DNA of 11,586 nucleotides from Nitrospiria bacterium. GTDB taxonomy: Bacteria; Nitrospirota; CAKKRA01; 9FT-COMBO-42-15. Under the pieces are notes generated by a model. That model had not been told where the DNA came from, did not search any database, and worked only from the letters and a program-made list of their open reading frames with translations. This document shows positions 5,126 to 11,586 of this stretch, one piece after another; the stretch's first letter is position 1; the number at the start of each line of letters is the position of its first letter. The stretch is from contig CAKKRA010000126.1 of assembly GCA_919902475.1 (NCBI GenBank), positions 1 through 11,586 on the forward strand, in the 5' to 3' direction. The translations under genes and the position numbers were made by a program.

Positions 5126-6433
5126 TCATGCCATGATTATTCGTCTGATTAATTGCCTCTTCTTTGGCCTCTTGCTGCTGATTAAATAAGCGCCCTGTAA
5201 TTTTTTATATGCCTCAGCAAGTCTATCTTCTGCATTATAATGCAGCAATGCCAGCCTTTCGCCAATTTTTACTTTATCCCCGATCTTTTTATCAATTACA
5301 ATGCCAACTGCAGGATCAATCTTATCCTCTACCTTTTCCCTTCCAGCGCCGAGCATGCAGGATGCTATGCCTATTGCCTCTGTATCCATCTTTGAGATAT
5401 ATCCAGTTCCTTCGCTTAATAGCTCCTTTGTATATCTTGCAGAAGGGAGCAGCAAAGGATTGTCTATTGCTCTGACATCGCCTCCCTGCAGCTCTACCAT
5501 TTCCATGAACCTTTGATATGCAGAGCCGTCAAATAAATGTCTTTTTAAAATGTCCATGCCTTTTGCTGCATTATTGACCTTCTTAGCTAATTTAAGCATA
5601 TATGCGCCAAGCTCTAAAGTAATATTAATCAAGTCCTGCGGGCCTCTGCCTTTTAGAACATCAATACACTCCTTAATCTCAAGGCTGTTGCCAATTGTAT
5701 TGCCGAGCGGCTGTTCCATATCAGTTATCAGGGCAACAACTTTTTTCCCCATCTTTTTCCCGATTGCAGACATTACTCTTGCAAGCCTTACTGCATCCCT
5801 TTCCTTTTTCATAAATGCGCCGTTTCCTGTCTTAACATCAAGCACAAGGCCATCTATCCCTTCAGCAAGCTTTTTGCTCATAATACTGCTTGCTATTAAT
5901 GGTATTGATTCAATAGTGCCTGTTACATCGCGGAGGGCATAGAGTTTTTTATCAGCTGGAGCAATAAGCTCAGACTGGCCTATCATTGCAACATTTATCT
6001 TTTTGAGATTTGATATGAACTCGTCTTTGGTAAGATTGGTTCTAAATCCGGGAATGGACTCTAATTTATCCAGTGTCCCGCCTGTGTGGCCAAGTCCCCT
6101 GCCAGACATCATGGGGACAACTACACCAGCAGAGGCAACCAATGGTGCAAGAATTATGGAAACCTTGTCTCCAACACCGCCTGTGCTGTGCTTGTCTATC
6201 TTTTTGCCGGAAATCGAGGAGAGGTCATACACATCGCCGGAGTTCATCATCGCCTCTGTAAGATTGGCTGTTTCTTCATCATCCATGCCCTTAAAATATA
6301 TTGTCATCAAAAGCACAGAAGCCTGATAATCAGGAATACCGCCTTTTGTATAGCTGTTTACAAAGAAGGCAATCTCTTCCTTTGTAAGCTTATTGCCTTT
6401 TCTCTTTTTAAGGATAATATCGTAGGCGCGCAC
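5126..6433 (-). CDS. pdp: Pyrimidine-nucleoside phosphorylase
   Basis: This cytoplasmic salvage enzyme splits uridine, deoxyuridine or thymidine with phosphate into the free base and (deoxy)ribose 1-phosphate. The 435 residues match the family's usual ~430. The signature is intact: KHSTGGVGDKVS (81-92), the Gly-rich phosphate site, and SGRGLGHTGGTLDKLE (110-125). Arg168, Ser183 and Lys187 in ALRDVTGTIESIPLIASSIMSKK keep the spacing of the base-binding Arg/Ser/Lys of E. coli thymidine phosphorylase. The C-terminal ~100 residues form the PyNP alpha/beta domain. The start is GTG at 6433, with AAGGGGA about 10 bp before it. The sequence fits pdp (broad pyrimidine specificity) as well as deoA; I cannot separate these by eye. 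The BTAD regulator follows on the same strand after 60 bp but has its own promoter. Confidence 0.95.
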   Translation of the reverse strand: MRAYDIILKKRKGNKLTKEEIAFFVNSYTKGGIPDYQASVLLMTIYFKGMDDEETANLTEAMMNSGDVYDLSSISGKKIDKHSTGGVGDKVSIILAPLVASAGVVVPMMSGRGLGHTGGTLDKLESIPGFRTNLTKDEFISNLKKINVAMIGQSELIAPADKKLYALRDVTGTIESIPLIASSIMSKKLAEGIDGLVLDVKTGNGAFMKKERDAVRLARVMSAIGKKMGKKVVALITDMEQPLGNTIGNSLEIKECIDVLKGRGPQDLINITLELGAYMLKLAKKVNNAAKGMDILKRHLFDGSAYQRFMEMVELQGGDVRAIDNPLLLPSARYTKELLSEGTGYISKMDTEAIGIASCMLGAGREKVEDKIDPAVGIVIDKKIGDKVKIGERLALLHYNAEDRLAEAYKKLQGAYLISSKRPKKRQLIRRIIMA

Positions 6434-6466
6434 AGTGGTTTATCCCCTTATCTCGTCATTCCTGCG

Positions 6467-6515
6467 AAAATTGTCCCAGCAAGCATTAAGCAGGGAAAGG
6501 AATAGAGACAATTTT
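6467..6515 (-). promoter_or_regulatory. Inverted repeat in the leader of the nucleoside phosphorylase gene
   Basis: AAAATTGTC (6467-6475) and GACAATTTT (6507-6515) are exact 9-bp complements, 31 bp apart. The right arm sits at the predicted transcription start, so the mRNA would begin with a stem that closes an internal loop, ending ~34 nt before the GTG. It may be a regulator site or an mRNA-stabilising structure. The motif CGTCATTCCTGCGAAA beside it resembles one arm of a common bacterial dispersed palindrome. Confidence 0.45.
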
Positions 6516-6520
6516 GTGTT

Positions 6521-6529
6521 ATTATACCA
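6521..6529 (-). promoter_or_regulatory. Extended -10 promoter for the nucleoside phosphorylase gene
   Basis: On the minus strand TGGTATAAT (6529-6521) is a perfect extended -10 (TGnTATAAT). No good -35 lies 17 bp upstream, which extended -10 promoters do not need. Transcription should begin near 6514, giving a leader of ~80 nt. Confidence 0.6.
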
Positions 6530-6695
6530 CCTCAGATTTTAAACAACAGCAAAAAAATATTGCATTTGCTCAAGAAAGAAGATAATCTTAAACCTGTACA
6601 GATTGACAACAAAGGAGATGCAGTGGATTCTTGCAGTCTATAAAGAAATAGTATTAGCCGCAAAATTTATTAAAATTTTATTAAGAGGAAGCGAG

Positions 6696-7814
6696 ATGCA
6701 AAAGTTTATTTTGATTTTAAGCCTTTTTCTGTTTTTATTAGTCTCTCCCTTAATCGCAATAGAAAAGATAAGTATTTCTAATGCCGCTGAAATAGGGCGC
6801 ATACCAGATATTGAGGATGCTGATGCTGCGCCAAAGGCCAATGTCCCTTTTGATATGAACTCCCTAAAAAGTAAATGGAGGGACAGGATTAAAGCTATCC
6901 GCAACAGCGGCAAGCTTCCCATTATTGATATTGAATCAAGCTACAACCCTAAAAAGTTGAATGTTAGGAGTTTTGCTAAAATTATGGATAAAGAGGGTGT
7001 AGCACTGATTGCCTTTTCTCCACAGGTTGGTGAAAAGGGATTCAAAGAGGGCAAGCTCTGGACAGACAATATCAGACATTTAATCAGCGCTGACCCATGG
7101 CGCTACATTCCAACTACTGTTGCAGGCATTTACCCTGCATGGACTGAAAAACCAGAAGACTTTCTTAATGAACAGATAAAGCATGTAAAGGAAGACGGCT
7201 ACCCCCTTATGGGAGAATTTGAGTTCCGCCATTATCCATCCCCTCCTGAATATAAAAGGGGAGAAATGTATCGGGATGTTGACATTCCGATTAATAGCAA
7301 GGTTGGACACAGGCTGTTTGCTTTTTCGCAGGAGAGCGGCATCCCCTTTCAGATACATTATGAGATTGAAGACAAATTACTTTCATCGCTGGAGGAGATG
7401 CTGACTGCTTATCCTAAGGCAAAGGTCATCTGGTGCCATCTATCACAGATACGCTATCAGGTGCGCAGCGCTATCTACGGTCATGATTATGTTGAAAGGC
7501 TGATTAAAAAATACCCTAATATCTACTTTGACACCGCCTTTGGAAGCACTGAATCAGTATACCCAGGCAGCAGAGAGAGACATGCGCGTATATGGGGTAA
7601 CGAGCATGGCAAGGTGAAGGAAGAATGGATACGCTTAATAACAGCCTATCCATGGCGTTTTCTCGCTGCAATGGATTTAGGCGGCGATAGGATGGATGAA
7701 CTGCCGGAAAAAAACAAAACGCTCAGGAAGTTTCTTGAAAACCTTCCTGAAGATGTGCGTGAAATTGTAGCTTATAAGGCTGCATGGAAACTATTATTCA
7801 ATGAAGAGCTCTAA
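6696..7814 (+). CDS. Secreted amidohydrolase-related (Amidohydro_2 fold) protein lacking the HxH motif
   Basis: A 372-residue exported protein with a TIM-barrel amidohydrolase-2-like core. Residues 1-23 are a hydrophobic signal sequence (MQKFILILSLFLFLLVSPLI). The core shows the barrel strand ends of the family: GEFEFRHY (173-180), PFQIHYEIED with His221 (218-226), VIWCHLSQIR with His248 (244-253), NIYFDTAF (275-282), AAMDLGGDR with Asp327 (324-332), and the usual ending EIVAYKAAWKLLF. The first strand reads PIIDIESSYN (75-84), where the family normally has D-x-H-x-H, so a two-metal site cannot be standard. Start choice: AGAGGA at 6684-6689 is 6 bp from ATG 6696 and the signal sequence begins there; the frame is open back to 6603, where a TTG lies. 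It overlaps the acyl-CoA synthetase gene by 14 bp and should be co-transcribed with it. The substrate is unknown. Confidence 0.85.
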   Translation: MQKFILILSLFLFLLVSPLIAIEKISISNAAEIGRIPDIEDADAAPKANVPFDMNSLKSKWRDRIKAIRNSGKLPIIDIESSYNPKKLNVRSFAKIMDKEGVALIAFSPQVGEKGFKEGKLWTDNIRHLISADPWRYIPTTVAGIYPAWTEKPEDFLNEQIKHVKEDGYPLMGEFEFRHYPSPPEYKRGEMYRDVDIPINSKVGHRLFAFSQESGIPFQIHYEIEDKLLSSLEEMLTAYPKAKVIWCHLSQIRYQVRSAIYGHDYVERLIKKYPNIYFDTAFGSTESVYPGSRERHARIWGNEHGKVKEEWIRLITAYPWRFLAAMDLGGDRMDELPEKNKTLRKFLENLPEDVREIVAYKAAWKLLFNEEL

Positions 7815-9471
7815 CCTGCAAAAACAACCACCCAACATGACAAACTACGAAAAGGAGTACAGGGATTTCTCTTTATCTGTCCCTGAAAGGTTCTCTTTTC
7901 CGATTGATGTATTTGATAAGTGGGAAAACAGGCTCGCACTCTTCTGGACTGACGGGACAATAGAAAAGAAACTCACCTTTAATGAATTAAAAAACCTCTC
8001 ATCAAAAGGCGCAGGCGCTTTTAAAAATATGGGCATCAATAAAGGGGACAAGGTTCTTGTGATGCTCCCTAATATACCTGAATGGTGGGAGGTGATGCTC
8101 GGCCTTATGAGGCTTAATGCAGTTCCTATACCTGCAACAACACTTTTAACAGCAAAGGATATAAGATACAGGCTGTCAGCAGCAGATATAAAGGCAATAA
8201 TTGCAACAGATGAAGAGGCGCAGAAGATTGAGGAGGCAGTAAAAGGGCATAGCAATATTCCTATCCTGATAATGATTAATACCCTCTCACCCTCCTTTAG
8301 CAAAGGGGGGATGGGGGGATTTTCTGGATGGCACAACTACATTAAAGAGCGGGATAAGGCAGATGCCTTTACAGGTGAAAGGGCATTGTCAGATGAGCCT
8401 TCCATAATATATTTTACATCAGGCACAACAGGGCCTCCCAAAATGGTGCTGCATACTCAAGCATCCTATCCTCTTGCGCATATCATAACAGGTAAATATT
8501 GGCTTGACTTAAGGCCGGGTGATATTCACTGGAATATCTCAGACACTGGATGGGCTAAGGCAGCATGGTCAAGCCTCTTTGGCCCATGGAATATGGGCGC
8601 TACAATCTTTTCCTTTTACAAAAAGGGAAAGTTTGATCCATCATTTGCAGTAGAGGTAATGCAAAAATATCCTATTACAACCTTCTGCGGCCCGCCAACT
8701 GCATACAGGATGATGGCAAAAGAAATCCCTCCTGAAAAATTCAGATTTAAAAGCCTGCGGCATTTTGTTGCAGCAGGAGAGCCATTGAACAAGGAGATAA
8801 TCAATATATGGAAGGAGCGGACAGGGCTGTATATATATGACGGCTACGGCCAGACAGAGACAGTAAATGTATTGGCTAATTTCAGATGCCTTGCTGTAAA
8901 GCCCGGTTCAATGGGTGTGCCTGCGCCTGGATTTGTTGTAGACATTATTGATGAAAATGGAAACACCGTTCATTTAGATACTGAAGGAGATATAGCAATA
9001 AAGATAAAACCAAAAAGACCTGCGGGATTATTCAAGGAATATCTTGGAAACTTAGAGGCAACAGAAAAAACTATTAAAGGTGACTGGTATATTACAGGGG
9101 ACAGGGCTTATAAAGATAAGGACGGCTATTTCTGGTTTGTTGCAAGGGCAGATGATATTATACTTACATCAGGCTACAGGATAGGGCCATTTGAGATAGA
9201 GAGTGTTTTAATAGGGCATCCTGCTGTAAAAGAATCTGCAGTTGTTGCAAGCCCTGATGAGGTGAGGGGCGAGGTTGTAAAGGCATTTATCGTTTTAACA
9301 GAAGGACACACGCCTTCTGATTCTTTGAAAAAGGAGCTTCAGGAATTTGTAAAAAAACATACAGCGCCATATAAATATCCAAGAAAGATTGAATTCGTTG
9401 ACGACCTTCCAAAGACCATAAGCGGAAAGATAAAGAGAAAGGAATTAAAGATGAGGGAGTTTGGGAGGTAA
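7801..9471 (+). CDS. AMP-forming acyl-CoA synthetase (medium-chain/benzoate-type)
   Basis: It activates a carboxylic acid with ATP and CoA through an acyl-adenylate, in the cytoplasm. The 556 residues contain the ANL-superfamily motifs: YFTSGTTGPPK (204-214, phosphate loop), YDGYGQTETV (~353, adenine/substrate site), GDWYITGD and GYFWFVARADDIILTSGYRIGPFEIES (hinge and C-terminal domain), and PKTISGKIKRKELK near the end with the adenylation Lys. The GYRIGPFEIES form and overall layout fit the medium-chain/aromatic acyl-CoA synthetase group; the acid itself cannot be named. Residues ~161-174 (TLSPSFSKGGMGGF) come from a palindromic repeat inserted in frame between the N-terminal subdomain and the phosphate loop. 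The gene overlaps the amidohydrolase gene by 14 bp (ATG 7801); ATG 7837 is an alternative start. Neither has a strong ribosome binding site, so translational coupling is likely. Confidence 0.93.
   Translation: MKSSNLQKQPPNMTNYEKEYRDFSLSVPERFSFPIDVFDKWENRLALFWTDGTIEKKLTFNELKNLSSKGAGAFKNMGINKGDKVLVMLPNIPEWWEVMLGLMRLNAVPIPATTLLTAKDIRYRLSAADIKAIIATDEEAQKIEEAVKGHSNIPILIMINTLSPSFSKGGMGGFSGWHNYIKERDKADAFTGERALSDEPSIIYFTSGTTGPPKMVLHTQASYPLAHIITGKYWLDLRPGDIHWNISDTGWAKAAWSSLFGPWNMGATIFSFYKKGKFDPSFAVEVMQKYPITTFCGPPTAYRMMAKEIPPEKFRFKSLRHFVAAGEPLNKEIINIWKERTGLYIYDGYGQTETVNVLANFRCLAVKPGSMGVPAPGFVVDIIDENGNTVHLDTEGDIAIKIKPKRPAGLFKEYLGNLEATEKTIKGDWYITGDRAYKDKDGYFWFVARADDIILTSGYRIGPFEIESVLIGHPAVKESAVVASPDEVRGEVVKAFIVLTEGHTPSDSLKKELQEFVKKHTAPYKYPRKIEFVDDLPKTISGKIKRKELKMREFGR
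8281..8323 (+). repeat. Palindromic repeat inserted in frame in the acyl-CoA synthetase gene
   Basis: CCCTCCTTT (8290-8298), AGC, AAAGGGGGG (8302-8310) form a hairpin (one G-T pair), followed by ATGGGGGGATTTT. This nearly repeats the intergenic element at 566-596, where CCCTTTGAAAAAGGG leads into GGATACAGGGGGATTTG. It adds about 14 residues rich in Gly, Ser and Lys in a region that is a surface loop in this family. The base composition (G and C runs) is unlike the rest of the gene. Confidence 0.75.
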
Positions 9472-9512
9472 CCCCATCAATTTTATCTTATAAATCAACA
9501 TATTATCCGCTA

Positions 9513-9542
9513 TTGATTTTATTGTATATTTTTGTATATAAT
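9513..9542 (+). promoter_or_regulatory. Promoter of the 6S RNA gene
   Basis: TTGATT (9513-9518) and a perfect TATAAT (9537-9542) are 18 bp apart in a strongly AT-rich stretch. Transcription should begin near 9549, about 18 nt before the closing stem, so a short 5' extension may be trimmed. Confidence 0.55.
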
Positions 9543-9566
9543 AAAAACAAGAAGATAAAAAATACT

Positions 9567-9748
9567 TCCCCTGCTGTGTCTTGGGGCGTAGCGCCGAGAG
9601 AAGCAATTTAGCAAGGGGAACCTAATACAGGATGTGGTGAGCATGCCCTGAACCCATACACGGGGGAAGGGACGCCTAAGCGCCTGTTGTGGCACCCACT
9701 TATACATAAGATCTCGATCGGCTCGAAACCCCAAGACACAGCAGGGGA
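9567..9748 (+). ncRNA. ssrS: 6S RNA
   Basis: About 182 nt, the usual 6S length. The ends form a perfect 20-bp closing stem (9567-9586 with 9729-9748, core CTGCTGTGTCTTGGGG / CCCCAAGACACAGCAG). Inside are a short stem GCCGA (9593-9597) / TCGGC (9718-9722), a large uneven bubble (9598-9633 against 9700-9717), and an apical arm GTGGTG (9634-9639) / CACCCAC (9693-9699) that leads into GGTGAGCATGCC. The same GGUGAGCAUGC occurs in the apical arm of E. coli 6S RNA. 6S RNA mimics an open promoter, binds the sigma70-RNA polymerase holoenzyme in the bubble and is copied into short pRNAs, lowering transcription in stationary phase. ATTTTATTATT after the stem suggests termination. No other structured RNA I know fits; tmRNA, SRP and RNase P motifs are absent. 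Confidence 0.85.
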
Positions 9749-9760
9749 TTTTATTATTAA

Positions 9761-9789
9761 TTGACACCTCTAAAAATCTCTGATAGATT
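9761..9789 (+). promoter_or_regulatory. Promoter of sppA placed for a leaderless mRNA
   Basis: TTGACA (9761-9766) is a perfect -35; 17 bp later comes TAGATT (9784-9789), 4/6 to the -10. The seventh base after the -10 is 9796, the A of the sppA ATG. No ribosome binding site precedes that ATG, in agreement with a transcript that starts at the start codon. Confidence 0.55.
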
Positions 9790-9795
9790 ACTCCC

Positions 9796-10755
9796 ATGAA
9801 AAGGCATCTAAAAGCCCTGACCTTTCTGCTGCTATTTTTTATAACAGGCTGTGCTGTATATATCTCTCTTGCACCTATTGAAAAGCCGCTTAAAGAACAG
9901 TTAGTTGAAGGAAAAGGCGCGCCAAAGATCCTGATTGCAGATGTATCAGGGACAATCACTGAAGGCGAAAAAGAGAGCCTTCTCAGCTCAAAAAATTTCA
10001 CAGCAGCAATGATAAAGGAAGCGCTGCAAAAGGCAGAAGAGGATAGCGATGTCTCTGGCATAATCCTGAAAATCAATTCAAATGGAGGCTCTGTTTCAGC
10101 ATCTGATACAATCTATCATGAGATACTCAAGTTTAAGAAAAAGAAAAATATCCCTGTTTATGCATGCGTTACTGACATGGGAGTCTCTGGCGCCTATTAT
10201 ATCTCAATGGCAACTGACAAGGTCTTTAGCCATCCAACATCTATTAACGGAGGCATCGGCGTCTTTGTAATGAAGTTCAATATTGAAGGCCTCATGTCAA
10301 AGATTGGCGTTGAAGGAGAGATTGTCAAATCAGGCGACAAAAAGGACTCATGGTCTCCATTCAGGCCAAGCACGCCAGAAGAGAAAGAGATATTTCAAAA
10401 GATAATTGATGAACTCCACAGCAGGTTTGTTAGTGTGATATATGAGCAGAGAAAAAATCTGCTGACAAAAGAAGAGATCCAGAGGCTTGCAGACGGCAGG
10501 GTCTATACAGCAGAGCAGGCATATAAGGCTAAGCTCATAGACAAAATCGGCTATCTTGATGATGCAATAGAGGAGATGAAAAAATCTCTAAATATTAAAG
10601 AGGCAAAAATAATAAGATACTATAGACCCGGAACATACAAACCAACTGTCTATTCATCCTATCCAGAAGGCACAGAAGGAATCAACCTCTCCATTTCAGT
10701 AAACGACCTCTCAGTATTTAAAGGCGTCAAGTTCATGTACCTTTGGCTTCCGTAA
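9796..10755 (+). CDS. sppA: Signal peptide peptidase SppA (short type, S49 family)
   Basis: A 319-residue membrane-anchored serine protease that degrades signal peptides left after secretion. Residues 5-24 form the N-terminal membrane segment, and ITGC (16-19) could be a lipobox. The S49 core follows: ILKINSNGGSV (90-100), TDMGVSGAYYIS with the nucleophile Ser131, and VKSGDKKDSWSPFRP with the general base Lys183, giving the Ser/Lys dyad in its normal spacing. The NGGIGVF stretch lies between them as in the family. The length fits the single-domain SppA of B. subtilis type, not the tandem E. coli form. ATG 9796 is preferred because it gives the full membrane segment; there is no ribosome binding site, and the promoter position suggests a leaderless mRNA. 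It follows the 6S RNA gene by ~48 bp and converges on the DUF362 gene. Confidence 0.93.
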   Translation: MKRHLKALTFLLLFFITGCAVYISLAPIEKPLKEQLVEGKGAPKILIADVSGTITEGEKESLLSSKNFTAAMIKEALQKAEEDSDVSGIILKINSNGGSVSASDTIYHEILKFKKKKNIPVYACVTDMGVSGAYYISMATDKVFSHPTSINGGIGVFVMKFNIEGLMSKIGVEGEIVKSGDKKDSWSPFRPSTPEEKEIFQKIIDELHSRFVSVIYEQRKNLLTKEEIQRLADGRVYTAEQAYKAKLIDKIGYLDDAIEEMKKSLNIKEAKIIRYYRPGTYKPTVYSSYPEGTEGINLSISVNDLSVFKGVKFMYLWLP

Positions 10756-10770
10756 AAGCTGGCTTGATTG

Positions 10771-11586
10771 TCAGCCCTTTGATAAGATTTCTAATAGCCT
10801 TGCTGCATATTTATTGCCATCCTCATCATCCGTCACTATCTCAATATCCTCTGGTTTAGAGACTCCGAGGCCAAGCTCAACTGCCCTTGCAATCTGCTCC
10901 TGCTCAAAGATTTTTCTCTCCATTATTGCCTTATTGCTTCCGAGCTCCTTTAAGATGGCAATGCCCACTGCATCTATCGCGATCCTGTCTGTGCCTGCAA
11001 TTATTACATCTGCCTTTTTTCTTGTCCCTCTTGCAGGGCCTCCGTCTGTAAATGCCTCTATTGCATCAAGGAGTATTAATGATGGATTGTATGCCTGATT
11101 TATCTCTGCAATCATCTTCTTCATGCTTCGGAAAGATGTGTGAAGCTCTGTCATATTTTTCTTATGCGTAACGCCGACAGAGAGTTTTAATGACATGGTA
11201 AAGACGCCGCCGTATCCATGCGTCTTTAAACAGCAGGTTGAAACAATGCACTCTGAATCAATAACAGGCTTTGCTACATAGAAGCCATCGTTCCAGTGGC
11301 TCTCTTTTGGTTTTATCTTTACCCATTGGTCTGATGGAAGCTCTTCAAAATTTATAAGCCCAACATCATACTTTTTACAAAGCTCATAAATCCCCTTGCC
11401 TTTCATGACATCTGCTGTATCAGGCGGCCCGCTCCTCTCGCCGATTGTAATACCCTTTGCGCCCATCTTTTTTAAATGCAGTATCAAATTGATAAGTGTA
11501 TCATTATGCGTAGAGCCGGGGAATGGGTCTGCTGTATTAAAATTGGGTTTTAGCAGAACATTTTTGTCTTTTACAGGATTTATGTT
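10771..11586 (-). CDS. DUF362 domain protein (5' end beyond the window)
   Basis: The C-terminal 271 residues of a DUF362 family protein; the reading frame stays open to 11586, so the true start lies outside. At the edge it reads INPVKDKNVLLKPNFNTADP, the usual first strand of DUF362, continuing into LILHLKKMGAKGITIGERSG. Other family stretches are STCCLKTHGYGGVFTMSLKLSVGV, LILLDAIEAFTDGGPARG and IIAGTDRIAIDAVG. No 4Fe-4S ferredoxin motif is seen in this part; DUF362 proteins may occur with or without one. The molecular function is not established; members often sit near Fe-S or energy metabolism genes. It ends 15 bp from the sppA stop, convergent, and no clear two-way terminator lies between. 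Confidence 0.9.
   Translation of the reverse strand, partial: NINPVKDKNVLLKPNFNTADPFPGSTHNDTLINLILHLKKMGAKGITIGERSGPPDTADVMKGKGIYELCKKYDVGLINFEELPSDQWVKIKPKESHWNDGFYVAKPVIDSECIVSTCCLKTHGYGGVFTMSLKLSVGVTHKKNMTELHTSFRSMKKMIAEINQAYNPSLILLDAIEAFTDGGPARGTRKKADVIIAGTDRIAIDAVGIAILKELGSNKAIMERKIFEQEQIARAVELGLGVSKPEDIEIVTDDEDGNKYAARLLEILSKG

Noticed and set aside
6086..6505. Plus-strand frame of 139 codons opposite the nucleoside phosphorylase gene
   Set aside because: It is a shadow of a conserved enzyme gene; the phosphorylase motifs are on the other strand.
6603..6631. TTGACA at 6603-6608 as -35 of the amidohydrolase gene
   Set aside because: No acceptable -10 follows at 16-18 bp (best is GATTCT), so I do not call a promoter here, although one must exist nearby.
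9519..10076. Minus-strand frame of 185 codons
   Set aside because: It lies opposite the 6S RNA and the start of sppA, both strongly supported, and its translation has no recognisable domain.
10740..10800. Two-way terminator between sppA and the DUF362 gene
   Set aside because: Only GCTG/CAGC with a 10-nt loop is present and no T-run follows directly; too weak to call.

Overview
The window looks like chromosomal DNA from an AT-leaning, diderm (Gram-negative type) bacterium. Two gene products carry lipoprotein signal peptides ending in a TAC|G lipobox, and a third (SppA) starts with a lipobox-like segment. The gene mix (BTAD-type regulator, AMP-forming acyl-CoA synthetase, DUF362, VapBC pairs) and the many short C/G-rich palindromes recall uncultivated Nitrospirota or Desulfobacterota-like lineages. 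That placement is inference from style; no phylogenetic marker is present.

The left part (1-4253) is accessory. It holds two toxin-antitoxin loci and two lipoproteins in an alternating layout: a VapC toxin (+), then a lipoprotein gene (-), then a DUF104 antitoxin/PIN-toxin pair (+), then a second lipoprotein gene (-). The two lipoproteins have unrelated mature parts (a beta-rich, linker-containing protein and a HEAT-repeat protein), yet their signal peptides, ribosome binding sites and upstream leaders are near copies. A ~55-bp repeat also lies just beyond each PIN-toxin stop codon. So the same flanks enclose different cargo, which makes the region look like duplicated or shuffled cassettes.

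The middle (4254-6602) reads leftward: a pyrimidine-nucleoside phosphorylase (GTG start, extended -10 promoter) followed by a small stand-alone BTAD/winged-helix regulator with its own consensus-like promoter and a TTG start. The right part reads rightward. A secreted amidohydrolase-fold protein overlaps by 14 bp an AMP-forming acyl-CoA synthetase, whose coding sequence carries an in-frame palindromic repeat insertion. Next comes a ~180-nt structured RNA with a perfect 20-bp closing stem, which I read as 6S RNA. It is followed by an SppA-type signal peptide peptidase whose promoter geometry predicts a leaderless mRNA. A DUF362 protein, running off the right edge, converges on it.

Nothing here is a clear new defence or enzymatic system. 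The most notable points are the lipoprotein cassettes with shared leaders and variable bodies beside toxin genes, the protein-coding palindromic repeat in the acyl-CoA synthetase, the 6S RNA, and the amidohydrolase that lacks its usual first metal-binding HxH motif.
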